64,000 bases of DNA from Rosettibacter sp964572725 (GTDB taxonomy: Bacteria > Bacteroidota > Ignavibacteria > Ignavibacteriales > Melioribacteraceae), in NCBI GenBank assembly GCA_964572725.1, contig CAZNFW010000014.1, forward strand, positions 1 to 64,000, in the 5' to 3' direction. Position numbers and translations under genes: made by a program. Below the pieces are notes generated by a model. It saw nothing but the letters and a program-made list of their open reading frames with translations, did not search any database and was not told the origin of the DNA. Of the stretch, positions 17,916-25,961 are shown in pieces; the stretch's first letter is position 1; the number at the start of each line of letters is the position of its first letter.

Positions 17916-18647
17916 ATGAGACGTAAAAAAATATACATACTGAAAACGGGATCCACTTTTCGAAGTATTAAGAAAAAATATGGCGATTTTGAAGATTGGA
18001 TAATTAAAGGATTGAATGTAACTCCGAATAATGTATCGATTATAAATGTTGCTAAGAATAATTTATTACCAGATTTGAAAAATTGTGCTGGAATTATAAT
18101 AACTGGTTCTCATGCAATGGTTACAGATAACAAAAAATGGAGTGTTAAAATTGAAAAGTGGATCCCAAAATTAATTGAGAAAAATATTCCTGTTTTAGGT
18201 ATTTGTTATGGACATCAGTTAATTGCCAAAGCATTGAATGGATATGTTGATTACAACAGAGAAGGAGAAAAGATTGGAACAATACAAATCAAATTAACTA
18301 AAGAAGCTGAAAATGATTTTCTATTTTCAAAACTGCCAAAAAAATTTTTTGTAAATATCTCTCATTCTCAATCGGTTTTTTCATTGCCAGATGATGCAAA
18401 AATTTTAGCTAAAGATTCGAACAATTTTGTATATGCATATAAGATTGGTGATAATGTTTGGGGCATACAATTTCATCCTGAATTTGATAAAAACATTATG
18501 AAAGAATATTTATTAAAAGCAATTAATGGAAATAAAAATTCGGAAGAGAAACAAAAAATGTTTTCAACTTTTAATAAACTAAAAGAAACCTCTGAGGCAA
18601 ATAATATATTAAAATTATTTTCAGACTATATTAAATTATTTTTATAA
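17916..18647 (+). CDS. Class I glutamine amidotransferase
   Basis: Stand-alone class I glutaminase domain of 243 residues, similar to the GuaA-type amidotransferase proteins. The nucleophile C97 lies in VLGICYGHQLIAKALNG, and H187 and E189 in GIQFHPEFD complete the triad; IIITGSHAMVT forms the oxyanion region. It starts three bases after glnK, so it is the last gene of the amt operon. No synthetase domain is present, so it must either hydrolyse a gamma-glutamyl compound or donate ammonia to an unknown partner. The location in a PII/Amt operon suggests a role in nitrogen scavenging. The specific substrate cannot be read from the sequence. Confidence 0.85.
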   Translation: MRRKKIYILKTGSTFRSIKKKYGDFEDWIIKGLNVTPNNVSIINVAKNNLLPDLKNCAGIIITGSHAMVTDNKKWSVKIEKWIPKLIEKNIPVLGICYGHQLIAKALNGYVDYNREGEKIGTIQIKLTKEAENDFLFSKLPKKFFVNISHSQSVFSLPDDAKILAKDSNNFVYAYKIGDNVWGIQFHPEFDKNIMKEYLLKAINGNKNSEEKQKMFSTFNKLKETSEANNILKLFSDYIKLFL

Positions 18648-18873
18648 AAAAGTAATGTTAGTGACATTCTCATTGTCGTTTCAAAAAGTATATCAGATGA
18701 AAAATAATGTATTTACCTCTACTAAGTATTACAAAGAAAGATAGTGAGATCAGTGCTTATGAAAATTAATATAAATACAACGCAGATTTAAAATGCTAAG
18801 AAATAATTGAATTAATTTGAACATGAATAAATATTTATGAATCTAAGCTTAGAGTAGCCTATAATTTTAAATA

Positions 18874-19635
18874 TCAAATTAATTTTATGTCATTTAAGAA
18901 TCTTAATTTATTTCTAATATCATTAACAACATTTATATCTATTTCACATATAATAATTTTTTCTTCATTTTCATTAATTTTTAAAATATTTCCCCACGGG
19001 TCAATTATTGCACTGAATCCATTGTAATTAAAATAAGGGTCGCTGCCAGTTCTATTTACACCAATAACAAAACATTGATTTTCAATTGCTCTTGCTTTTA
19101 ATAAAATTTTCCAGTGTTCTATTCTATCTACAGGCCAATTAGCTATGTTGATTATTACTTCAACCCCTTTCTTTGCGTATAATCTGAATAATTCTGGGAA
19201 TCTTAAATCATAACAAATACTCAAACCAAATTTTGTCTGGTCTATCTTTGTAATTACTAACTCATCACCTGCTGAATAGAATTTATCTTCTTTAGTATGT
19301 GTAAAAGGATGAATTTTTCTGTAACAGGCTGCAATTAAATTGTTTTTATCGAGATGTATTAAAGAGTTATAGTAATTGCTCCCGTCTTTTTCAATAATTC
19401 CAAAAAATAAATTGGTTTTTAATCGCGATGACAATGACATAAAATATCTCATTCCTGTTCCATCAATTTCTTCTGCAAATTTTTCAGCATGCATTGTAAA
19501 GCCTGTTAAAGTCATCTCAGGAAAAATTAGCAAATCAACTTTTTCTAATAATTTATTTAAAAGTTCTTCAATTTTTTGGATGCTTGATTCTTTGTTTTCC
19601 CATACAGGTGAAAATTGTACCAATCCTATTTTCAT
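18874..19635 (-). CDS. Nitrilase-superfamily amidase (omega-amidase-like)
   Basis: Carbon-nitrogen hydrolase of 253 residues with the complete Glu-Lys-Cys catalytic set: E40 in LLIFPEMTLTGF, K107 in CYRKIHPF and C141 in LSICYDLRFPELFR. Length and motifs fit the omega-amidase/YafV group, which deaminates 2-oxoglutaramate or 2-oxosuccinamate produced by glutamine transaminases. It is convergent with the amt operon across a 226-base gap in which I see nothing. The exact substrate is inferred from the family. Confidence 0.88.
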   Translation of the reverse strand: MKIGLVQFSPVWENKESSIQKIEELLNKLLEKVDLLIFPEMTLTGFTMHAEKFAEEIDGTGMRYFMSLSSRLKTNLFFGIIEKDGSNYYNSLIHLDKNNLIAACYRKIHPFTHTKEDKFYSAGDELVITKIDQTKFGLSICYDLRFPELFRLYAKKGVEVIINIANWPVDRIEHWKILLKARAIENQCFVIGVNRTGSDPYFNYNGFSAIIDPWGNILKINENEEKIIICEIDINVVNDIRNKLRFLNDIKLI

Positions 19636-19795
19636 ATTTATTTTGTATTTATGATTAATTTGACAAAAATATTTTTACAAAGATATTACAAACTTATCAA
19701 TTATTATATCATTATAATTATCATTTAAAAAAATCTGTGTTTTTTATTATTAATTTTTAATTTGATATTCAAAAATTATTATACTTAGAAAAATT

Positions 19796-21409
19796 ATGCT
19801 CAATTATATCTGGTTTGCTATTTTGGCGCTTGGAATTGGCACTGCACTTACCTTAGATATAATTGACATATCCACAAACAAATATAATAATGGTAAACCA
19901 CTAAATGTAATTTGTCAATTTGATGAAAAAAATATTGAAGAAAATAAATCATTTAATTCTGCAATAAATATCAGCTCAAAAGTTTTTAATGATTATTACA
20001 AAACAAGCATTAGTAATCATATTAATCATAAAATCAAATTGACTAAAACTCAAAATCATAAGACCTTCTTAATTTATTTCACTTTGGAAAAAGATTCCCC
20101 AGAAATTTGGAATACAATTGCAAAATCGTCTGGTAAATATGATGACATAACAGGCAAATTAATATTAAAAGATAAAATTGATACTGTACATTATTCAGCA
20201 GAGATGTATTTAGAAGAAGTGTATTTTGTAAAGATGAAGCAGGTTACAAATGCAGCACTTGAATATGCAGCTACTGCAGTTAAAATAGCACTGGGATTAA
20301 TTGGAATTATGGCACTCTGGCTGGGTATTATGAAGATTGCTGAAGAATCAGGAACAATAAAAATCATAGCAAATGCTGTTCGTCCAATAACGAAATTTTT
20401 ATTTCCTGATGTTCCACAAAATCACCCTGCTGTTGCAGCAATGATTATGAATATCTCTGCAAATATGCTTGGTCTCGGTAATGCTGCAACTCCCTTTGGT
20501 TTAAAAGCAATGGAAGAACTTGACAATCTAAATCCAAATAAAGGAACTGCAACAAATGCAATGTGTACATTTCTTGCAATTAATACTGCCGGGTTAACAT
20601 TAATTCCTGCAACTGCTATTGCAGTTCGTGCTGCTGCAGGAAGCAGTGAACCAACAATTATTATTGGTACTTCATTTTTTGGTGCATTGTGTGCAACCAT
20701 TATGGGAATTATTGCCGCAAAAATATTTGAAAAATTTCCTATTGGAATTAATAAGTTTCATTCATTAATTAAAAGAAATATAAAATCACTCTTCACAACA
20801 TTTTTAATAATAATTGGATTGATATTACTTTTTTTGCTTATAAAAAATTATCTAAAAGAAATTGATATTAGTGTGATAAAAAATTTCATAGAAATTTTAT
20901 CTGCTTTAGCTATCCCACTGATAATTATAATTTTTGTAATCTATGGATTGATTAAAAAAGTTAAGATATATGAAGTCTTTGTTGAAGGTGCAAAGGAAGG
21001 ATTTAATATTGCAGTAAGAATTATTCCTTATCTTGTTGCAATGCTGATTGCAATTGGAATTTTTCGTGCAGGCGGTGCAATGGATTTTTTAATATTAATA
21101 CTTTCACCCATAACAAATTTAATTGGATTCCCTGCAGAAGCGTTGCCAATGGCTTTGATGAGACCTCTATCGGGAAGCGGTTCACTTGGAATAATGTCTG
21201 AAATTATTTCAGTTCATGGACCCGATTCTTTTATTGGAATTCTTGTATCAACAATTATGGGAAGCACAGAAACAACATTTTATGTTCTGGCTCTTTATTT
21301 TGGTTCAGTTAATATTCAAAAGACAAGACATGCTGTGGCTGCTGGTGTACTAGCAGATTTAGCAGGAATACTTGGTGCATTTTTTATAGTTAAACTACTT
21401 TTTGGATAA
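19796..21409 (+). CDS. SpmA/SpmB-like fused nucleoside-recognition membrane protein
   Basis: Integral membrane protein of 537 residues that combines two Gate/nucleoside-recognition domains, like SpmA and SpmB of Bacillus joined head to tail. The first half carries AVAAMIMNISANMLGLGNAA and the second ALMRPLSGSGSLGIMSEI, both family signatures. Between the first helix and the second (about 35-150) there is a hydrophilic insertion of over 100 residues that would lie outside the membrane. Members are thought to be transporters of unknown substrate; the organism need not sporulate. The ATG has no strong ribosome site. The dehydrogenase gene follows after three bases. Confidence 0.85.
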   Translation: MLNYIWFAILALGIGTALTLDIIDISTNKYNNGKPLNVICQFDEKNIEENKSFNSAINISSKVFNDYYKTSISNHINHKIKLTKTQNHKTFLIYFTLEKDSPEIWNTIAKSSGKYDDITGKLILKDKIDTVHYSAEMYLEEVYFVKMKQVTNAALEYAATAVKIALGLIGIMALWLGIMKIAEESGTIKIIANAVRPITKFLFPDVPQNHPAVAAMIMNISANMLGLGNAATPFGLKAMEELDNLNPNKGTATNAMCTFLAINTAGLTLIPATAIAVRAAAGSSEPTIIIGTSFFGALCATIMGIIAAKIFEKFPIGINKFHSLIKRNIKSLFTTFLIIIGLILLFLLIKNYLKEIDISVIKNFIEILSALAIPLIIIIFVIYGLIKKVKIYEVFVEGAKEGFNIAVRIIPYLVAMLIAIGIFRAGGAMDFLILILSPITNLIGFPAEALPMALMRPLSGSGSLGIMSEIISVHGPDSFIGILVSTIMGSTETTFYVLALYFGSVNIQKTRHAVAAGVLADLAGILGAFFIVKLLFG

Positions 21410-21412
21410 AAT

Positions 21413-22369
21413 ATGAAAAAGAAAATTTTTATAACTCAAAAACTTGTAGGTAATATTGAATCCGTTCTTAAAAAAAATGGATTTATTGTAGAAACTTTTG
21501 AGAAAGATAGAACAATTACAAAAAATGAGTTGATAAAACGCACTTCTGATGCTGATGCGTTAATTTGTCTTTTAAGCAATAAAATTGATAAAGAAGTGAT
21601 TGATAATCTCAAAAAATGTAAAATAATTGCAAATTATGCAGTTGGTTATAATAATATTGATGTTGAGTATGCTAAATCAAAAAATATAGTAGTGACCAAC
21701 ACACCAGATGTTTTAACGGATGCAACTGCTGATATTGCTGTGGCATTAATACTTGCATGTTCACGAAGATTCCATGAAGGAAATAAAATGATGAGACAAG
21801 GAAAATTCAAAGGATGGAAACCAGATTTATTGCTTGGTTACGATATTAAAAATAAAACAGTTGGTATAATTGGAGCTGGAAGAATTGGAACAGAAGTAGC
21901 AATTCGGATGAAAGCTTTCAAAACAAAAATTATTTATTTTAATTGCTCAAGAAATTATGAACTTGAAACAAAAACTGATGCAAAGAAAGTTAGTTTGAAT
22001 TATTTATTAAAAAATTCAGATATTATTTCAATTCATCTTCCACTGACAGAAAAAACTTATCATATTTTAAATAAAGAAAATCTTTCTTTACTAAAAGAAA
22101 ATGCAATTGTAGTTAATACTTCAAGAGGTGAAGTTATTGATGAAAAATTTTTAATCGAATTATTGAAAAAGAATAAAATATTTTCAGCTGGTTTCGATGT
22201 GTATGAAAACGAACCGAATGTAAATCCAGAACTTTTGAAACTAAATAATGTTTTTTTATTACCCCACATTGGCAGTGCCACTTATGAAACACGAACAGAA
22301 ATGGCTTTGCTTGCTGCTAAAAATGTTATAGAAGTACTAAAAGGCAACAAACCATTAACACCAGTTTAA
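21413..22369 (+). CDS. D-2-hydroxyacid dehydrogenase (glyoxylate reductase type)
   Basis: NAD(P)H-dependent reductase of 2-keto acids such as glyoxylate or hydroxypyruvate, 318 residues. The substrate domain has NYAVGYNNIDVEYAKSK, and the Rossmann motif is VGIIGAGRIGTEVAIRMKAF. The catalytic Arg lies in VNTSRGEVIDEKFL, the Glu in the following FDVYENEP region, and the His in LPHIGSAT. It starts three bases after the SpmAB-like gene, so the two share a transcript. Substrate preference cannot be fixed from sequence. Confidence 0.9.
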   Translation: MKKKIFITQKLVGNIESVLKKNGFIVETFEKDRTITKNELIKRTSDADALICLLSNKIDKEVIDNLKKCKIIANYAVGYNNIDVEYAKSKNIVVTNTPDVLTDATADIAVALILACSRRFHEGNKMMRQGKFKGWKPDLLLGYDIKNKTVGIIGAGRIGTEVAIRMKAFKTKIIYFNCSRNYELETKTDAKKVSLNYLLKNSDIISIHLPLTEKTYHILNKENLSLLKENAIVVNTSRGEVIDEKFLIELLKKNKIFSAGFDVYENEPNVNPELLKLNNVFLLPHIGSATYETRTEMALLAAKNVIEVLKGNKPLTPV

Positions 22370-22475
22370 TTCAAAATAAATTTTGTAGAAACTAATTTTA
22401 ATAAGTATTTTTCATTCAAGTAAAATACAAATAGTAAACAGTGAGTTAGAATTATAAACTAAAATTCATAAATAA

Positions 22476-23597
22476 ATGAGAATAGGAATACCTAAAGAAA
22501 TAACAAGAGAAGAAAAGAGGGTGGCAATAGCACCTGCTGGTGTTAATACACTCGTTAAAGCTGGTCATACAGTTTTTATTGAGACAGGGGCAGGACTTGA
22601 AAGTCATTTTACTGATGATGAATATCGAGCTGTTGGAGCTAATATTGTATACAATGCAGAAGAAGTGTATCATCGTTCAGAAATGATTGTTAAAGTAGCT
22701 CCTTTAACAGAAGAAGAAGTTGATTTAATGCTGGAAGAACAAATAATTTTTTCATTTCTTTACCTTGCAGTAGGTAAAAAAATTATATTAGAAAAGTTAC
22801 TGTCAAAAAAAATAACAGCTATTGCATATGAACTAATTGAAAAAGATGAACAATTGCCAGTTTTGCAGTCAATGAGTGAAATAGCAGGACAATTAGCTGT
22901 TTCAGTTGGAGAAAGATTTCTTGGGAGCGATTCAAAATATGGCAGAGGAATTTTAATGGGAGGAATTGCAGGTGTAGCTCCTGCCGCAGTTGTAATTATT
23001 GGAGCTGGGGTTGTGGGATTTAATGCTGCAAGAAGTGCTTATTCACGCGGTGCACATGTAATTGTTCTCGATAAAGATTTAAGAAAACTAAAAAGAATTA
23101 ATGACTTTATTTCAAAGAGTATTACTACAGTTGCAGCTAATCAATATACAATTGCAAGAGGTGTGAAATTTGCCGACCTTTTAATTGGTGCAATTCAAAT
23201 TAAAGCTGGAAAAACTCCGCATATCATAACTGAAGATATGGTTAAGTCAATGAAAAAAGGAGCAGTAATTGTTGATGTTTCTATTGATCAGGGAGGTTGC
23301 ATAGAAACAAGCAGACCAACAACAATTTCAGACCCAATTTTTGTAATGCACGATGTAATTCATTACTGTGTCCCAAATATGCCGGCTTTAGTCTCAAGAA
23401 CTGCAAGTTATGGTTTAACCAATGCTTCAATTGAATACATAGGAGAAATTGCTGATAATGGATTATCAAGAGCTTTGCTGAGTGATGCTGGTTTGTCTAA
23501 AGGTGTTTGTACTTATAATGGTTATTGTACTAATGAAAGTATTGCAGAAGCTTTTAATCTTGAATATAGACGTCTGCATATTTTTCCGACCAATTAA
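22476..23597 (+). CDS. Alanine dehydrogenase-like protein with altered active site
   Basis: Protein of 373 residues that aligns end to end with alanine dehydrogenase: MRIGIPKEIT, R15, the Rossmann motif VVIIGAGVVGFNAARSAYSR, and SIDQGGCIETSRPTTISDP with the conserved Asp. Two residues known to be essential in Ald are changed, however. By M. tuberculosis numbering, which this protein follows without gaps in this part, K75 (pyruvate binding, KVKEP) is Ala in IVKVAPL, and H96 (acid/base, TFLHLA) is Tyr in SFLYLA. It may therefore catalyse a different reaction or act as a non-catalytic relative. No obvious ribosome site precedes the ATG. A CoA-transferase follows 27 bases later. Confidence 0.85.
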   Translation: MRIGIPKEITREEKRVAIAPAGVNTLVKAGHTVFIETGAGLESHFTDDEYRAVGANIVYNAEEVYHRSEMIVKVAPLTEEEVDLMLEEQIIFSFLYLAVGKKIILEKLLSKKITAIAYELIEKDEQLPVLQSMSEIAGQLAVSVGERFLGSDSKYGRGILMGGIAGVAPAAVVIIGAGVVGFNAARSAYSRGAHVIVLDKDLRKLKRINDFISKSITTVAANQYTIARGVKFADLLIGAIQIKAGKTPHIITEDMVKSMKKGAVIVDVSIDQGGCIETSRPTTISDPIFVMHDVIHYCVPNMPALVSRTASYGLTNASIEYIGEIADNGLSRALLSDAGLSKGVCTYNGYCTNESIAEAFNLEYRRLHIFPTN

Positions 23598-23624
23598 TTT
23601 GGTTAAAATTAAATTGGAATTAAT

Positions 23625-24977
23625 ATGACAATAGAAAAAATTAAAATTGATAAACCTACAAATGCAGCGTGGGTTAAAAAATATAATTCAAAAGTTACTA
23701 CTGCAGAAGAGGCGGTTAAAGCTATAAAAAGCGGTGATAAAATTATCATACAGCCGGGTTGTGCTGCACCTCTTGAATTAATAAATGCACTTGTAGAAAG
23801 AAAAGATGAACTTTTTGATGTTGAAATTTATCACATACTTGTTGTAGGAGATTTACCTTACACCAAACCAGGAATGGAAAAACATTTTAAGCACAAAGCA
23901 TTTTTTATCGGTGCAAATACACGTCAAGCAATTAATGAAGGAAGAGCAGAATTTATTCCAATATTTTTATCTGAAGTTACTTTGTTGTTTAAGAGAGGGA
24001 TTATACAGGCAGATGTTGCGCTAATTCATGTTTCACCTCCAGATGAACACGGATTCTGCAGTTTTGGAATTGATGTAGGCAATATTAAAACCCCTGCTGA
24101 AAAAGCTAAATGTGTAATAGCGCAAGTTAATAAACAGATGCCTCGTGGTTTAGGAAATAGTTTTATTCATGTTAATAAAATTGATTATATAGTTGAAGTT
24201 GACCAGCCTTTACAGGAACTTCCTCAAGTTGACCCTGATTCAACTCCAGATATGCTTGCTATATTTGATAAAATTGGTAAAAATGTTGCAAGTTTAATTG
24301 AAGATGGTTCGACTCTTCAGATGGGAATTGGTGCAATACCAGATGCAGTTTTGCGTTATATGCACGATAAAAATGACTTAGGCGTTCATACAGAAATGTT
24401 CTCTGATGGATTAATTGATTTAATTGAAGAAGGAGTTGTAAATGGAGAGAAAAAAACTTTGCATCCGGGTAAAGTAGTAGCTGGTTTTGTTTTAGGCACA
24501 AAAAAATTGTATGATTATATTGATAACAACCCTGTTTTTGAATTCCATCCACAGGAATATGTAAATGATCCATTCCTGATTGCGCAAAATAATAAAATGG
24601 TTGCTATCAACTCTGCTATCGAAATTGATTTGACGGGTCAGGTTTGTGCAGACAGTATAGGTACAAAATTTTTTAGCGGTATTGGAGGACAGGTAGATTT
24701 CATTCGAGGTGCTTCACGTTCCGAAGGCGGTAAACCAATTATTGCGCTTCCCTCTGCTACAAAAGATTTAAAATATTCCAAGATTGTCCCAATGTTGAAA
24801 CCCGGTGCAGGTGTAGTAACAACTCGCGGCGATGTGCATTACGTTGTAACTGAATATGGAATTGCAAATTTATTTGGTAAAAGTATTCAGGAAAGAGCAC
24901 GTGCCCTAATTAACATAGCTCATCCAGCATTTAGAGATGAATTAACAGAATTCGCTAAAAAAACTTATCACATCTAA
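23625..24977 (+). CDS. Acetyl-CoA hydrolase/CoA-transferase (4-hydroxybutyrate CoA-transferase-like)
   Basis: Family I-type CoA-transferase of 450 residues that moves CoA between acyl-CoA and a carboxylic acid through a glutamyl-CoA intermediate. Features are HVSPPDEHGFCSFGIDVGN, the CoA-binding MGIGAIPDAVL and the following HTEMFSDGLIDL, which carries the likely catalytic Glu, and the C-terminal YVVTEYGIANLFGKS. The closest style is 4-hydroxybutyrate or acetate/butyrate CoA-transferase. With the dehydrogenase-like gene directly upstream it could belong to an amino-acid fermentation or carbon-salvage route. The natural substrates are not certain. Confidence 0.9.
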   Translation: MTIEKIKIDKPTNAAWVKKYNSKVTTAEEAVKAIKSGDKIIIQPGCAAPLELINALVERKDELFDVEIYHILVVGDLPYTKPGMEKHFKHKAFFIGANTRQAINEGRAEFIPIFLSEVTLLFKRGIIQADVALIHVSPPDEHGFCSFGIDVGNIKTPAEKAKCVIAQVNKQMPRGLGNSFIHVNKIDYIVEVDQPLQELPQVDPDSTPDMLAIFDKIGKNVASLIEDGSTLQMGIGAIPDAVLRYMHDKNDLGVHTEMFSDGLIDLIEEGVVNGEKKTLHPGKVVAGFVLGTKKLYDYIDNNPVFEFHPQEYVNDPFLIAQNNKMVAINSAIEIDLTGQVCADSIGTKFFSGIGGQVDFIRGASRSEGGKPIIALPSATKDLKYSKIVPMLKPGAGVVTTRGDVHYVVTEYGIANLFGKSIQERARALINIAHPAFRDELTEFAKKTYHI

Positions 24978-24980
24978 ATT

Positions 24981-25670
24981 ATGGTTGCTGTAATTGGTGA
25001 TATCCACGGATGTTATTATACTTTAGTTGAACTCTATAATAAAATTGTAGAACTCTATCCTGAAATTCCAATTTATACTGTTGGTGATTTAGTTGATAGA
25101 GGAAACTACAGTTATGAAGTTGTAAAATTTATAAAAGAAAATAATATAATATTGACACCCGGCAATCATGATTATATGTTCTATCATTTTTTTAAGGAAC
25201 CTTCGAGTATTTTTGCACGATCATGGTTTTTTAATGGAAATGAAACAACCTTGCTTTCGTACGAGAATCATGAAAAAGAAATGTTTGAACATATCGAATT
25301 TATTAAATCGGCTCCTCTTTTTTATAATCTTGATGACTGTTTTATTTCTCATGCTGGAATTTCAATTCATTATGAAAAATATTTGCCGTCGGATTTTAGA
25401 GATAATCTGAATTTATTGGCTTCATTAATTGAAAATGATATTTCGAGTGATAGAGGAATTATGTGGACTCGTGACCCTTTACTAAATCTTGGAAAACTTC
25501 AAATTGTTGGACATACCAAACAACCAGATATAACTTATGTAGAAGATTCAAATGCTCTTTACATTGATACTGGTGCATGTGTTGGGAATAAATTAAGTGC
25601 AGTCATAATCGATAAAAATTCAATAGTTGATACCATACAGATTAAGACACATTTGAATGATATAATTTAA
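24981..25670 (+). CDS. Metallophosphoesterase, PPP-type protein phosphatase-like
   Basis: Calcineurin-like phosphoesterase of 229 residues with the di-metal motifs in order: GDIHGCYYTL, GDLVDRGNYS, TPGNHDYM, SHAGI and VGHTKQPD. This is the layout of bacterial Ser/Thr protein phosphatases and of symmetric Ap4A hydrolases. Three bases separate it from the CoA-transferase stop, so it is co-transcribed. The target could be phosphoproteins or dinucleotides; I cannot choose. Confidence 0.9.
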   Translation: MVAVIGDIHGCYYTLVELYNKIVELYPEIPIYTVGDLVDRGNYSYEVVKFIKENNIILTPGNHDYMFYHFFKEPSSIFARSWFFNGNETTLLSYENHEKEMFEHIEFIKSAPLFYNLDDCFISHAGISIHYEKYLPSDFRDNLNLLASLIENDISSDRGIMWTRDPLLNLGKLQIVGHTKQPDITYVEDSNALYIDTGACVGNKLSAVIIDKNSIVDTIQIKTHLNDII

Positions 25671-25739
25671 AATGTAAGCTTAGAGAATCTTAGTAAGTTA
25701 AATCTATAGTTGTTTCGAAGAGTAACAGGAAATTTTAGG

Positions 25740-25769
25740 TTGATTTAAAATTCATGAAGTATATTTTTG
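25740..25769 (+). promoter_or_regulatory. Bacteroidota-type promoter for sprA
   Basis: TTG at 25740-25742 is followed after 19 bases by TATTTTTG at 25762-25769, an exact TAnnTTTG match. Transcription would start near 25776, about 60 bases before an AAAGGAGG (25838-25845). Confidence 0.55.
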
Positions 25770-25961
25770 AACAAATTAAGAAAAGTTTAGTGATTGAAAT
25801 TTCCTGAATTTTTTTATTAAATTTGAACCCAATAATTAAAGGAGGATTTATAACTTACTTTCTACCATTATTGTAAATAATTAGAAGGTTCTGCTATTTC
25901 TTCCACAAATAAAAATATTTTTAGTTTCTGGATAAAAGTTTTATTCTTTCCGGTATTTCTA

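Noticed and set aside
18648..18873. Intergenic region between the amidotransferase and nitrilase genes searched for an RNA gene or terminator.
   Set aside because: Only a weak GTGACATT/CATTGTCG pairing is visible; no T run and no conserved RNA feature.
5129..23597. Gene duplication linking pntAA and the Ald-like gene.
   Set aside because: The two belong to the same superfamily but differ throughout in motifs and are separated by unrelated genes; the likeness is ancient.
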